Notes under the pieces: generated by a model
What the model saw: the letters and a program-made list of their open reading frames with translations, nothing else
Database searches by the model: none
What the model was told of the DNA's origin: nothing
Made by a program: the position numbers and the translations under genes
Shown: positions 22,565-33,555 of the stretch, piece by piece
Layout of the letters: each line of letters begins with the position of its first letter
How positions within the stretch are numbered: the first letter of the stretch is position 1
Assembly: GCA_963575745.1 (NCBI GenBank)
Contig: CAUYUJ010021680.1
Location: 27,501 to 91,500 of the forward strand
Length of the DNA stretch: 64,000 bases
Direction of reading: 5' to 3'
DNA from: Prorocentrum cordatum
Lineage: Eukaryota; Sar; Dinophyceae; Prorocentrales; Prorocentraceae

Positions 22565-22945
22565 GGGACGGGCCCATTACCCCCCAAAGATCGCCCTGAA
22601 AACGCCCAAGAACCCTCCAAGATGGCCCCAAAAAGGCCCAGGAGACCCCCAAGACGGCCCCAAGAGGGCCCCAACACGGCCCAAGAGGCCTACAAGACGC
22701 CCAGATGACCTCCAAGATGGCCCTGGAGCACCCCAGGAAGGCACCAAGTCGGCCCAGAGAGGCCCCCAAGACGGCTTCCGACGGCGCCAGACCGGCCAGG
22801 AGCCCACCAAGACGGCCAACGATGCCCCCGAAAACCCCCCAAGAGGCTCCCAAGAGGCCCAAGGAGGCCCCCAAGATGCCTCCAAGAGGCTCCCAGGAAG
22901 CTCCTCGGAGGCCCCAAGAGTGTTCCCAGAGGCTCCCAAGATGCC
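22565..22945. repeat. CCAAGAGGCCCC-type array, third block
   Basis: Same degenerate family as at 14.1 kb and same strand. It passes directly into a TCC microsatellite. Confidence 0.8.
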
Positions 22946-23062
22946 CCCTCCTCCTCCTCCTCCTCCTCCTCCCTCCTCCTCCTCCTCCTCCTCCTCCTCC
23001 TCCTCCTCCTCCTCCTCCTCCTCCCCCACCTCCTCCCCCACCTCCTCCGTTTCCTCTTCCTC
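22945..23062. repeat. (TCC)n microsatellite
   Basis: A nearly pure TCC run. The ~300-bp block after it is also preceded by a TCC run in its second copy at 36.2 kb. Confidence 0.95.
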
Positions 23063-23069
23063 CTGATAT

Positions 23070-23385
23070 TCCCCGCCATCCTCCCTCAACTGTTCCCCGA
23101 AGGATTTCCACAACAGTTGGGGAAACACATGGCCCGATAGCTTGGCAGAGTTCTTTCCACAACGCTCGGCCACATGGGCGATTCTAGAAGGCAGGAGGCG
23201 GCGCTGATTCGCCCTAGGCGTCTTCGACAACGTCTCAATCTGCGCTGATGATTCCGATCCGCTCCCGCAAGATGTTCCCAGATGAGCCAAGGCAGCGCCG
23301 AGACGCACCGACGCGACTTCGATTTCATCCAACTATGATAGAGAGGGGGCCGGCGGCAGGGAGGGGGCGAAGCCTTTAAGGATAA
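23070..23385 (+). repeat. ~310-bp dispersed repeat, copy 1
   Basis: It aligns by eye with 36,195-36,507. Shared blocks include AGCGCCGAGACGCACCGACG, TATGATAGAGAGGGGGCCGG and the terminal GGGGGCGAAGCC motif. Both copies are preceded by (TCC)n, which suggests a composite unit that moved or duplicated as one. Confidence 0.8.
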
Positions 23386-23509
23386 TGGTAATGGACAAAC
23401 TATGAAAATCGTCGTATTAGCCAGGGTGGACCCCAATCAGTAAATGATTGTACTGTGGATGTGCAAGCTATGTGGTGTAAGCAAAGTATGTGGTGGAAGA
23501 CAGGTGATG

Positions 23510-23730
23510 CCAGCTGGAGGCAACAACCAGGCGGCAACGAGCGGCAACGTGGCGAAACCTCGCCAGACCCGCCCAGCGCATCAGGCGGGGCAACGAGGCA
23601 GCAACAGGCGGCAACGCGGCGAAACCTCGCAGGACCCGCCCAGCGCACGAGGCGGCAAGACGGTGGCCACGGGCGGCAACGTGGCGAACTCTCGCCAGAC
23701 CCACCCAGCGCACAAGGCGGCCACGAGATG
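23510..23730. repeat. ~66-70-bp tandem repeat (three units)
   Basis: GGCAACG-GGCGAAACCTCGC-CCCGCCCAGCGCA-like units recur near 23,541, 23,611 and 23,673. Related to the pair at 20.74 kb. Confidence 0.75.
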
Positions 23731-23734
23731 ACGG

Positions 23735-24740
23735 GTGAAAATCAATACAACTCCCGGAAGACGTAAGTTAGAACCCCTCAGTGCAAGCACCGTGCGGGGG
23801 CAAGCCGATGTTAAACAACAAAACTTGCGGAGAGGCCACAGCCACCGCAACGCAGGCATCAAGGCAGGCTGCTCCACACCTCCTGCTCGGCAAGAGCTCC
23901 TCGCACTAGCCGGCAGCGACTGACGAAGGCCCAGGTCGTCACCGCCGAGGGCAGCATCCAACGGCAGCGCCGTGGCAAGCCGAGCAAGGGTGGCGAGGCG
24001 ACTAGAAAGAGGCCCGAACCCCACGCTGCCTCTACGGCCAAATCACCCTGCCCGTAACAGACCGGCGCGGCGGGTGGACTGGGTTGGGAAGCCTCGTCCG
24101 AATTCGCAGAGAGGGAAGGGAACGAGGGACAACGACGACGAGCGTGTAGAGAGATGGTGCTCTTGGCTGCTCCCTGGGTGAGCCTGCGTGTGTTCGGACA
24201 GGCTCGATTCGTCATGCTGTTTGGCTGTTCGGATGCTCGAGGATTATCGTGTGCACGTGTTGCTTTGCTGGGCGTGGCCATGCTGCGGTACGGGGAACGG
24301 CTGGTACACATCATTCCTTGTTCGGGCAATGCTCGTATTGGTCGTCTTCTGGTTATGCGCGTATTGCTTTCTTCTTGCGAACGCACGCAGAAGTCAACGC
24401 CACGCCCACAGTACTCGAGGAAGTGAAGCAGATGATCGATGATGGAGGCCACCACCAACCCACAGAGTAAAACTAGTAAGAGGCACCTGAAACATCGGGA
24501 GTACCCTCAGTGGCGTGTCGTGACGATTGCCGTCCACGTGTATCGCTATTTGCTGGTGGCATTAAGGTCTAGCTCGTCGCGCTCCTGATGCCAGTCAGGG
24601 AGGGTATTGGCTTCATTTAGCAGCGCTTCGCGGTCGGCCCTATCATGCCATACCTTATCCCCTTATCCTCTCCCCGTCCTGCCGGAAGCCGAGATGCCCC
24701 AACCAGAACCCCCTCCTCTCCTCATCCCTTTCCTTCTCGA
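23735..24740. other. unassigned sequence
   Basis: About 1 kb of ordinary-complexity sequence. Overlapping open frames near 24,150-24,450 are rich in Cys, Leu and Val, but I see no domain. No gene is called. Confidence 0.4.
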
Positions 24741-25305
24741 CATCATCATCATCATTAGATTTCCCTCCTCATCATCATCATCATCATCTTCCTCCTCCAT
24801 CCTCATCTTTTCCCCCATCGCCCTCCCTATCGCCCCATGCCCCCCATCCCCCTCTTTCTCCGCCCCATGTCCTCCCTCCCCCGTCGTCAAAAACCACCCT
24901 CCGCCTACGTCCTGCTCTTCCCGTCCTCATCTTCCACATCCCCCCTCCTCATCGACCTCCACTTATTTATCCGCCGCCTCTTACTCATCAGCCTCCTCAT
25001 CCTCCTCCATCTCCTCCTCCTCCTTCTCCACCTCCTCCTCCTCCTCCTCCTCCTCTTCATCCTCCTCCTCATCCTCCTCATCCTCTTCCTCGTTCTCCTC
25101 CTCCTGCTCTTCCCGCTTCCCCCTCCTCGCCCTCCCCCTTCGGCCGTCTCCTCGCCCTGGCCCTCCCTGTGCTTGTCCGTCTCCTCCTCCTCCCTCCTCC
25201 CTCCTCCTCGTCCTCCTCCTCTTCTTCCTCCTCCTCCTCCGCCTCCAACCCCTCCTCTTCCTCCTCCTCCTCCTCCGCCTCCTCCTCCTCCGTTTCCGTA
25301 CAGGT
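24740..25305. repeat. interrupted TCC/ATC pyrimidine tract
   Basis: The plus strand is almost entirely pyrimidine with TCC units, the longest such tract in the window. Poly-Ser, Leu and Pro translations are artefacts. Confidence 0.9.
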
Positions 25306-25399
25306 CACTACTAACTCATGTCTGCCGCTCCCCCGTGTGCGTAGGGTGGGCCGGGCGGTTCGCCTGAGACCCCGCGCCATGTATGACCTTGAAACTTGA

Positions 25400-25630
25400 A
25401 ATCTGCAACAGCTGCACGGATGGAGGGCGAGTGGTCGTCAAAATGTGATTATCGCCCCAACGCCGCGCGCATTCGTCTTGAAAGTTTGCAACCGGTTTTA
25501 GGGTGAAGGGCGGGTGCTTTTCAAAATGTTGATATCGATTCGTGTTTAAGGATTGCAAGAGGTTCACGGATGGGGGGCGGGTCGTTGTCAAAATGCGGCT
25601 CTCGCCTTACGCCGCGCACATTCGTCTTAA
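25400..25630. repeat. short dispersed repeat (CGCCGCGC-CATTCGTCTT)
   Basis: Units with GTCAAAATG followed by CGCCGCGCACATTCGTCTT occur near 25,470 and 25,610. Related copies are at about 28,932, 29,131 and 29,211. Confidence 0.65.
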
Positions 25631-26345
25631 CATGATCGACCCACGAACCCGGAAAGGAATATTGAAATGTAAGACATAGCAACGTTTCAAAAACACCTAC
25701 TTGGGCGACGGGCAAATGCAATGCTGAGTGTATCGATCTTGATGTACCGTGCCGAGGGCTGTGCTGTGCTGCGCCGTGCTGAACTGCGATGTGCCATGCC
25801 GCGATTGTGCTCTATAGCGTTGTGGATCGAGTCCTCTTTTGCATCCGAGTCCTGACCGAACTGATCTGGATCTTAAGCTCGAGCTGCTTGAGCACATAGT
25901 AGCTGCCCCAGAGCTAAATGACAGGGGAACATCCCAGGAAGACGCGCCGCGGAACGTTCCAAGGGACGCGCCAGGCGACGTGCCAGGGGAACGTGCCACG
26001 GGGACGCACCGCGAGACGTGCCAAGGGGACGCGCTACGGAACGTGCCAATGGACGTGCCACGGGACGCGCTGCGCGACGTGCCAGGGGGACTCGCCACAG
26101 GACGCGCCACGGAACGTGCCAGGTTGCAACGCTGAGTGTATCGATCTTGATGTACCGTGCCGAGGGCTGTGCTGTGCTGCGCTGTCCTGAACTGCGAGGA
26201 GGAACATGCCAGGAGGACGAGCCGCGGAACGTCCCAAGGGACGCGCCAGGCGACGTGCCAGGGGACGTGCCACGGGGACGCACCGCGGGACGTGCCGAGG
26301 GGACGCGCTACGGAACGTGCCAATGGACGTGCCACGGGACGCGCT
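25630..26345. repeat. segmental duplication, copy A, 5' part
   Basis: It starts TGATCGACCCACGAACCCGG, continues through TGTATCGATCTTGATGTACC and CCGAGTCCTGACCGAACTGA, then runs of GACGTGCCA/GACGCGCCA units. The same order is found at 32,332-32,870. Within copy A part of the sequence (from TGTATCGATCTTGATGTACC) occurs a second time at about 26,135. Confidence 0.85.
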
Positions 26346-26540
26346 CCCAGGGCCACGATCCCTCGTAAATTACGCTGCCTCCGCGCTCCCAGGGCCACGA
26401 TCTCTCGTAAATTACATTGGGGTCGCGCTCCCAGGGCCCCGACCCCTTGTAGATTATGCTGCGTCCGCGCTCCCAGGGCCACGATCCCCCGTAAATCACG
26501 CTGCGTCCGAGCCCCCAGGGCCCCGATCCCTTGATACCTA
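26345..26540. repeat. ~42-bp tandem array, copy 3
   Basis: Units CGCGCTCCCAGGGCCACGAT plus CCCTCGTAAATTACGCTGCG. It is the left end of an array whose other half resumes at 28,085. Confidence 0.85.
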
Positions 26541-26654
26541 ACAGCGAAGACTGATAGGTCTCTAGTAGGGTCAAAAGAGAGCATCATGACGCCCCAGGGG
26601 TGTCTGGGCACGATCCGGGGAAGTGCCGGGGACTTTTTTCAGCCAACAGTTACA

Positions 26655-26998
26655 CACTTCGTGGTCTTCGAAGTCCCAGAACTCCATGCCCGGGCCACAT
26701 TCTGAATGCCCGGAGCCAACTGTAGGCCACTTCGTGGTCTTCGAATTCCCAGAACTCCATTCCCGGGCCACATTTTGAATGCCCGGAGCCAACTGTAGGC
26801 CACTTCGTGCTCTTCGAGTTCCCAGAACTCCATTCCCGGGCCACATTTTGAATGCCCGGAGCCAACTGTAGGCCACTTCGTGGTCTTCGAGTTCCCAGAA
26901 CTCCATTCCTGGGCATGATTTTGAATGCCCGGAGCCAACTGTAGGCCACTTCGTGTTCTTCGAGTTCCCAGAACTCCATTCCCGAGCCACATTTTGAA
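26655..26998. repeat. 73-bp tandem array, about 4.7 units
   Basis: Units start with CACTTCGTGGTCTTCGA at 26,655, 26,728, 26,801, 26,874 and 26,947, exactly 73 bp apart, with about 95 percent identity by eye. The homogeneity suggests recent expansion. Confidence 0.95.
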
Positions 26999-26999
26999 T

Positions 27000-27945
27000 G
27001 CTGAGGCAGGCTGATGCTGAGGCTGAGGCAGGCTGAGCTGAGGCAGGCTGAGGCTGAGGCCGAGGCTGAAGGAAGACTGAGGCTGAGGCTGACTGAGGCT
27101 GAGGCTGAGGCTGAGGCTGAGGCAGGCTGAGGCTGAGGCAGGCTGAGGTTGAGGCTGAAGGCAGACTGAGGCTGAGGCTGAGGGCTGAGGCTGAGGCTGA
27201 GGCTGAGGCTGAGGCTGAGGCTGAGGCAGGCTGATGCTGAGGCAGCTGAGGCTGAGGCTGAGGCTGATGCAGCTGAGGCTGAGAGGCCGAGGCTGAAGGC
27301 AGACTGAGGCTGAGGCTGAAGCAGGCTGAGGCTGAGGCTGAGGCAGGCTGAGGAGGCTGAGGCTGAGGCAGACTGCTGAGGCTGAGGCTGAGGCTGAGGC
27401 TGAGGCTGAGGCTGAGGCTGAGGCTGAGGCTGAGGCTGAGGCTGAGGCTGAGGCTGAGGCAGGCTGAGGCTGAGGCTGAGGCAGGCTGAGGCTGAGGCTG
27501 AGGCTGATGCAGGCTGAGGCTGAGGCAGGCTGAGGCTGAGGCCGAGGCTGAAGGCAGACTGAGGCTGAGGCTGAAGCAGGCTGAGGCTGAGGCTGGCTGA
27601 GGCTGAGGCTGAGGCTGAGGCTGAGGCTGAGGCTGATGCTGAGGCAGGCTGAGGCTGAGGCTGAGGCAGGCAGGCAGGCTGAGGCAGGCTGAGGCTGAGG
27701 CCGAGGCTGAGGCAGACTGAGGCTGAGGCAGGCTGAGGCAGAGGCAGGCTGAGGCTGAGGCTGAGGGCTGATGCTGAGGCAGGCTGAGGCTGAGGCTGAG
27801 GCTGATGCAGGCTGAGGCTGAGGCAGGCTGAGGCTGAGGCTGAAGGCAGACTGAGTTGAGGCTGAAGCAGGCTGAGGAGGCTGAGGCTGAGGGCTGAGGA
27901 GGCAGGCTGAGGCTGAGGCTGAGGCAGGCTGAGGCTGAGGCTGTG
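27000..27945. repeat. GGCTGA minisatellite
   Basis: About 950 bp of GGCTGA units with regular GGCAGGCTGA interruptions. The minus-strand frame is open throughout as Ser/Leu/Ala/Pro-rich translation because the unit is six bases long. It is not a gene. Confidence 0.95.
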
Positions 27946-28084
27946 ACTGCGACTGCCGTTGCCACTGCGACTGCCATCGCGAATGCGACTACGACTGCGA
28001 GAACAACAGAATTCTACAACAGGATTCTCATCTGAATCTTAAGGGGAATGCTTCCAGATATGCTTCTACACATCGCTGTTAGGT

Positions 28085-28310
28085 TGCTTTGCCGGGATAA
28101 TATGTTACGCTGCGCCCGCGCTCCAAAGGCTACGATCCCTCGTAAATCACGTTGCGTCCGATCTCCCAAGGCCCCAACCCCTCGTAAATTACGCTGCGCC
28201 CGCGCTCCGAGGGCCACGATCCCTTGCAAAGTACGCGTGGTCCGCGCTCCAAACGCCACGATCCCTCGTAGAGTGCGCCGCGTCCGCGCTCCCAGGGCCT
28301 CCTGGGGCAT
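28085..28310. repeat. ~42-bp tandem array, copy 4
   Basis: It continues the array cut at 26,540 and matches the right end of the 32.9-33.5 kb array unit by unit, including a CGTGGTCCGCGCTCCAAACG unit near the end. Confidence 0.85.
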
Positions 28311-28870
28311 GCTGGGGCGCCCACGTCCCTCAAGTTTTGCAAAACAAGCGTTTCGCTCGAGACATCCTCGATTGTTTGGCGCGGGGGGCGCACCATCCTC
28401 GAGCGGGCATGCAAAAACTCAACAGTTTCACGCTCTGGCAGAACATGTTAGATACCCCCCACTGTGGCCGAGGAAATCCTGGAAGAACAAACAAATTAAC
28501 CGAGACATCCTCGAAATTCCTGCGCGCGGGACGCGGCACGCGTGAGACATCCTCGGAATTCCTGCGCGCGGGACGCTTTTCCTCGTCGCGGTCGGGGCTC
28601 CAAACCTCGTTTTAGTTTAGGATTCTGCTAAAGATGCCCCACACCCTCTTTTTCACGAAGGAAAACGGGGTCCGCTGACCCCGTTATTTATCGAGGATCC
28701 GAGGTGGGGGGTCGACTTTCCTCGAGCAGGCACGCGCGAAACGCAATTTTTCAAGCCGAATTGGACTTGACCTGGTTTTTTATCGAGCGGAAATCCGCCA
28801 GCCTCCTTCAAGTCAAATCTGGGGGTAAACAAACTAAAAGAGAACCCTGAGGCTACGCCCTTTCCAGGGA
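28310..28870. repeat. segmental duplication, copy A, 3' part
   Basis: Homologous to 33,555-34,085. Shared landmarks are CAAGTTTTGCAAAACAAG, TCGAGACATCCTCGATTGTT, a ~40-bp tandem GAGACATCCT unit, and GAGGATCCGAGGTGGGGGGT. The copies differ by small indels near 28,440. Confidence 0.9.
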
Positions 28871-29280
28871 AAAGTTCGCAACCGTCGTAAGGGTGGAAGG
28901 CAGTTCCTCATCAAAATGTAGCGTTCGCCTTTTCGCCGCGCACATTCGTCTTATAAGTTCACGCCAGACTCAAGGATTCGTATGGTGTAAATCCGAAAAA
29001 AGGTATTCCCGCAAGAATTTGAAATGTCAGGACGCAAAAGTCACGTTCATGCGCGGAATTGAAGTCCCAGGACCTGCAGACTTGTCATCTTGGGTTTACA
29101 CTGGCCCTCCTCCTCTTCTCGTCATGGCGCCGCGCACATTCGTTCTCAAGATGTGCAAGACATTCACGAATTGAGAGCGGTTCCTTTGCAAAATGTGGTT
29201 CTCGCCTTAGCGCCGCGCACATTCCTGATGAAAGAATGCAAGAGCTTCATGATACTGGAGAAAAAAACAATCAGGGCTAT
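28870..29280. other. dispersed short repeats, no gene
   Basis: It carries CGCCGCGCACATTCGTCTT-type repeats and a GAAGTCCCAGGACC block that recurs at 29,580. No coding motif is visible. Confidence 0.5.
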
Positions 29281-29282
29281 AG

Positions 29283-29425
29283 GGCTAGGGGGCTATAGGG
29301 CTATAGGGCTATTGAGCTCCGGGCACCCGGGCACCCGGGCACCCGGGCACACCTGGGCACCCCCCGGGCACCCGGGCCCCAGGCACCCCCGGGCACCCGG
29401 GCACCCGGGCGTGCAGCGAAAATCG
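29283..29425. repeat. CTATAGGG and CCCGGGCA octamer repeats
   Basis: A few CTATAGGG units (29,283-29,315) are followed by GCACCCGG-type units to 29,415. The second set is self-complementary, so it can form hairpins. Confidence 0.85.
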
Positions 29426-29815
29426 GCGACAAACCTAACCTGACCATGTGAATCCGCTAGGACCCCTACAGAGGCAAGCTCTGATTGGGGAACATATTCC
29501 CACGGTCAACGTACCAGACATGGTGTTATGGAAAGCTTCAGGATTATGAGGGCACAACTGTCACGTGTATTCGCGGTGTTGAAGTCCCAAGAATGGCTTG
29601 CTGGCACGATTCAGGATCGTCAAGAAGTTGCACTCAGGTTGATCCGTGGCGTTGGAGTCCCAAGAAAAATGTTTTGGCATGCTTCTGGCTCTTCAAACGG
29701 ATGTTTTCCAACGAAGCAGTTCCCTGTGGAAATGAAGTTCTGTAGGGGCCTACGAATGGGGGGCCTGGAGGGAGCGTTGATTCCGACATCGTTGATGACT
29801 CTTGGGTTTACACCG
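29425..29815. other. unassigned sequence
   Basis: The open plus-strand frame at 29,528 onward runs into a TCC microsatellite and has no motif. No gene is supported. Confidence 0.4.
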
Positions 29816-29955
29816 GTCCTCCTCCTCCTCCTCCTCCTCCTCCTCCTCCTCCAACTCCTCCTCCTCCTCCTCCTCCTCCTCCTCCTCCTCCCTCCTCCTC
29901 CTCCTCCTCCCTCCTCCTCCTCCTCCTCCTCCTCCTCCTCCTCCTCCTCCTCCTA
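29816..29955. repeat. (TCC)n microsatellite
   Basis: A nearly pure CTC/TCC run with a few ACT interruptions. Confidence 0.95.
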
Positions 29956-29959
29956 CTCC

Positions 29960-30880
29960 TTCTCTTCAACCGCACCTCCTCAACCGCCCCCCTCGTCCCA
30001 CTCCTCGACCCCCCGCCCCTCTGCGGGGCAGGCCGCCCAAGCCCAGGCCCCCCGCGGCGACTCCGATCCCCCGCGGCGGCACGAGGCCCCTCCGCGGCAG
30101 CCCCGCGGCACCGCCCGCCCACCCGAGGCGGCAGCGCCCGCGCGCGAGGTGCGCCTCGCGTCCGCGTCGCGCTCCGCGTCGGCGCGGTCCGCCGCGGCCC
30201 GCGCCGGCGCCGCCGCCGCCGCCCCAGGGGCGAAGGCGGCGCTCGCCGCGCCGTTGCGACAGGCGAGGCGGCAGGCGCCTGGAGCAGGTTCTGTGGCGGC
30301 AGGCGAGGCAGCAGGCGAGGCGGCAGGCGAGGCGGCAGCGACGAGATGGGCAAGGGGGGGGACCACGGAGAAGGGGAGGGCGCCCACGGCGCCCCAGAGG
30401 AGGGAGCCCGCACGCTGCGGCCCCCCCCCCTGCCTGCGGGCCTGGGCTTTTGAGGGATACGCGATGTGCGGGTTGCTGCCATCCCTCGGCGGCCCCCAGA
30501 CGTCTCGGCCCTCCCCCCAGGGGGCAGCCCCTCGCCCCTGATCCGCTTCCGATCGTGGGCCCGGCGAGGCGGCAGGCGGAGGGCAAGGCTCTTGGACGCT
30601 CCTGAGCCTCAGGGGGGTCCAGGGCGGCCTCCTCGGACTGGCGGGCGCCTCCGAAGCCTCCAGGGGCCTCCTGGTGGGCCTCCGATGGCGAACATAACAT
30701 TTGACAAGCTGCCTTGACCCTCACTTGTTTCCACCCCATCCCGCGTACCGCTCTCTAGTCTGTGAACCAGCCCATTTTTTTGGACGAAGGAGTATTTTCA
30801 CACCAGCTCCTGGGAGAAGCACTCAGCATAAAGCGCCCTTCCTGAGTGTGAAAAAACGTTCGACCAGGGCGCGTGGGAGT
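29960..30880. other. very GC-rich unassigned sequence
   Basis: It includes GCGGCAGGCGAGGCGGCAGG-type repeats near 30,260-30,340. Long frames on both strands are Ala/Arg/Pro/Gly-rich from base composition. Confidence 0.5.
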
Positions 30881-31260
30881 AAATTAAGAAGTATCAAGCG
30901 GGAGCCGTTGCCGTCCTAGTTGGGCCTTTGCCACCTGGACTGGATTGCGCAAGTTTTGGAACGTCTCTGGCCAGGGCGTCTCGAAGTAATGTGCGAGCAA
31001 AGGTATCGAACGTGACCCGTTTACGTCGGAGTTGGACCTTCGCGAACTTGACTGAATCGCGATCAAGTCTCGGCCGAGGGCGCTGTTCCTGAGTTCGAGG
31101 GCATCTCTTGCCAGGACGTCTCGGAGCGGGAGCCGTTGTCGTCATGCCAGGGCCTTCGCCAACTTGACTGAATTGCGATGGAGTCGTGCTCAAATAAAAT
31201 GTAGCTAGCGTCGACGCGAGAGCACCTGGAGCCGCTTCCTGCGCCGCCAGAGTATGTCCG
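30880..31260. repeat. degenerate tandem repeat, ~110-130 bp
   Basis: GGGAGCCGTTGCCGTC, CTTGACTGAATCGCGATC and GCCAGGACGTCTCG blocks recur in the same order two to three times. Theme and words (CGAGGGCGC, GTCTCG) resemble the array at 16.5 kb. Confidence 0.6.
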
Positions 31261-32330
31261 CATCCACTGCCGCGGGATCGTGCACTGGCGTCTCGGGGAG
31301 CAGTAGATATGAATATCTGCCTGCCCACGCGGACGCGCAGATGTCCGTATCCACCACTACTTGAGACTTCAGGCCACGATCCCGCGGCAATGGACGTGGC
31401 CAGATTCTGGCGGTGGATCTTCGCACATCAAGAACAACTGTTCTCCAAAACTGAATGCCTCTCGCGCGCGGGGAGCCTGCGGCCAGGGTCAGGGCAGAGG
31501 CCCTCCGGAGCAACTTGCGCTGCGGCGGCATGTTCCGAGCGGGCCTCCACTGCAGCAGCCGCCGCCGCCACCGACGCCGTCGGCGTCGGCGCCCTCGTCG
31601 GTGTCGTCCTCACCGTCGACCGTCATCACCATCGTCAACGACATCGAAGCCACGAGGAGCACCAAAGGGGAAGGAGGAATCGCGGGGAGGGGGAGAGGGA
31701 CTGGGCGAGGAGAAGCAGCAGCAGCAGCAGGGAAGGAGAAGCAGCAGGAGAAGGAACAGAAGCAGCAAGGCGAGGACGAGAAGGGGGAGGAGCAGGAGGC
31801 GGGAGGAGGGAGGGGGGGGGAGAAAGGAAAAGGTAGACGCAAGAGAAGAAACATTATCGTAAGAGGGAAAAGGAGGAGCAGGATGACGACGACGCCGACG
31901 AGGACGACAGCACTGAACTGGCAGCGCGCAAGAGGGGACTGGACCAGGGAGGCGGCCTTCTGAGAAGGCAGACAGCACGGGATCGCCAGCCTCTAAGATG
32001 ACGTCGGTGAAGGTCAGAAGGTCACCCAGGGAGCCCCCCTGCCCTCCTGGAAAGCCCCCACCTCGCGCTGCCCCCGTCTGAGCGCTGCTGACGACAAGCG
32101 CGCTAACGGGAGGCCCGGGCAGCCTGCGGTGCGTCGGCGGGCGGGCCTCAAAAACTGTTGACAGTCTGATCCACTGAGGTGCTGCCTGGTGAACGAGTGC
32201 GCACTCGTAGCAGACAAACGACTGGAAGGATGGAGACCCACATCTCGGAGGACTCGAGCAAATCGAAACTGGAAGTTTCTCCCCATCTTCAACGCCTGGA
32301 GGCCGCTTGTGGGCCCCAGGGCTGTCGAAC
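31260..32330. other. unassigned, partly polypurine
   Basis: It has an AG-rich stretch at about 31,660-31,880. The long frames are compositional. No gene is seen. Confidence 0.45.
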
Positions 32331-32331
32331 A

Positions 32332-32870
32332 TGATCGACCCACGAACCTGGAAAGGAATATAGAAGTGTAAGACATAGCAACGTGTTCAAAGACACCCGA
32401 TTGGGTGACGGGCAAATGCAATGCTGAGTGTATCGATCTTGATGTACCCTGCCGAGGGCTGTGCTGTGCTGCACCGTGCTGAATTGCGATGTGCCATGTC
32501 GCGATTGTGCTATATAGCATTGTGGATCGAGCCCTCCTTTGCATCCGAGTCCTGACCGAACTGATCTGGATCTTAAGCTCGAGCTGCCTGAACACATAGT
32601 AGCTGCCCCAGAGCTAATTGAAAAGGGGACATGCCAGGAGGACGCGCCGCGGAACGCCCCAAGGGACGCGCCAGGCGACGTGACGGGGGACGTGCTATGG
32701 GGTCGCACCGCGGGACGTGCCAAGGGGACGCGCTACGGAACGTGCCAATGGATGTGCCACGGGATGTGCCAGGGGACGCGCCACGCGACGTGCCAGGGGG
32801 ACTCGCCAAGGGACGCCCCACGGAACGTGCCAAGGAACGTGCTCCAAAATCACGCCACGCCCCAGCTCCA
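32332..32870. repeat. segmental duplication, copy B, 5' part
   Basis: Near-identical in order to 25,630-26,000: ATGATCGACCCACGAACC, TGTATCGATCTTGATGTACC, CTGACCGAACTGATCTGGAT, then GACGTGCCA units. Confidence 0.9.
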
Positions 32871-32874
32871 GCTG

Positions 32875-33555
32875 CCACGATCACTCGTAAATTACGCTGC
32901 GTCCGCATTCCTAGGGCCACGAACCTTCACAATTCACACTGCGTCCGCGCTCCACGGGCCCCGATCCCTTGTAGATTACACTGGGGTCGCGCTCCCAGGG
33001 CCCCGACCCCTCGTAAATTACGCTGCGCCCACACTCCAAGGGCCACGATCCAATATAATTTACACTGCGTCCGCCCTCGCAGGGCCACGATCCTTTGCGA
33101 ATTACACACGATGCGCGCTCCCACTGCCGCGATCCCTAGTAAATTACACTGGGGTCGCGCTCCCAGGGCCACGATCCATTGTAAATTACGCTGCGTCCGC
33201 GCTCCCAGGGCCACGATCCCTCGTAAATTACATTGGGGTCGCGCTCCCAGGGCCCCGACCCCTTGTGAAATTACGCTGCGTCCGCGCTCCCAGGGTCACG
33301 TTCCTTCTTAAATTACGCTGCGTCCGAGCCCCCAGGGCCCCGATCCCTCGTATTTTACACTGCGCCCGCGCTCCAAGGGCCACGATCCCTCGTAAATCAC
33401 GCTGCGTCCGAGCTCCCAAGGCCCCGACCCATCGCAAACTACTCTGCGCCCGCGCTCCGAGGGCCACGATCCCTCGCAGATTACGCGTGGTCCGCGCTCC
33501 AAACGCCACGATCCCTCGTAAATTACGCCGCGTCCGCGCTCCCAGGGCCTCCTGG
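32875..33555. repeat. ~42-bp tandem array, copy 5 (longest)
   Basis: Unit CGCGCTCCCAGGGCCACGAT + CCCTCGTAAATTACGCTGCG. Starts at 33,156, 33,198, 33,240 and 33,283 give periods of 42-43 bp. About 16 units. The continuous state of this array is the reference for the interrupted one at 26.3-28.3 kb. Confidence 0.95.

Larger units (their letters stand above)
26545..28080. mobile_element. ~1.5-kb insertion interrupting the ~42-bp array
   Basis: In the homologous region at 32.9-33.5 kb the ~42-bp array is continuous. Here it is split by 1.5 kb holding a 73-bp array and a GGCTGA minisatellite. I see no coding domain or terminal inverted repeats, so whether this is a mobile element or a repeat expansion is open. 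Confidence 0.45.

Noticed and set aside
26571-27977. A 468-codon minus-strand open frame rich in Ser, Leu and Ala
   Set aside because: It is produced by the six-base GGCTGA repeat and the 73-bp array; all multiples of three stay open without selection.
31455-31862. Arg-rich open frames on the plus strand
   Set aside because: They arise from a purine-rich tract; no motif.
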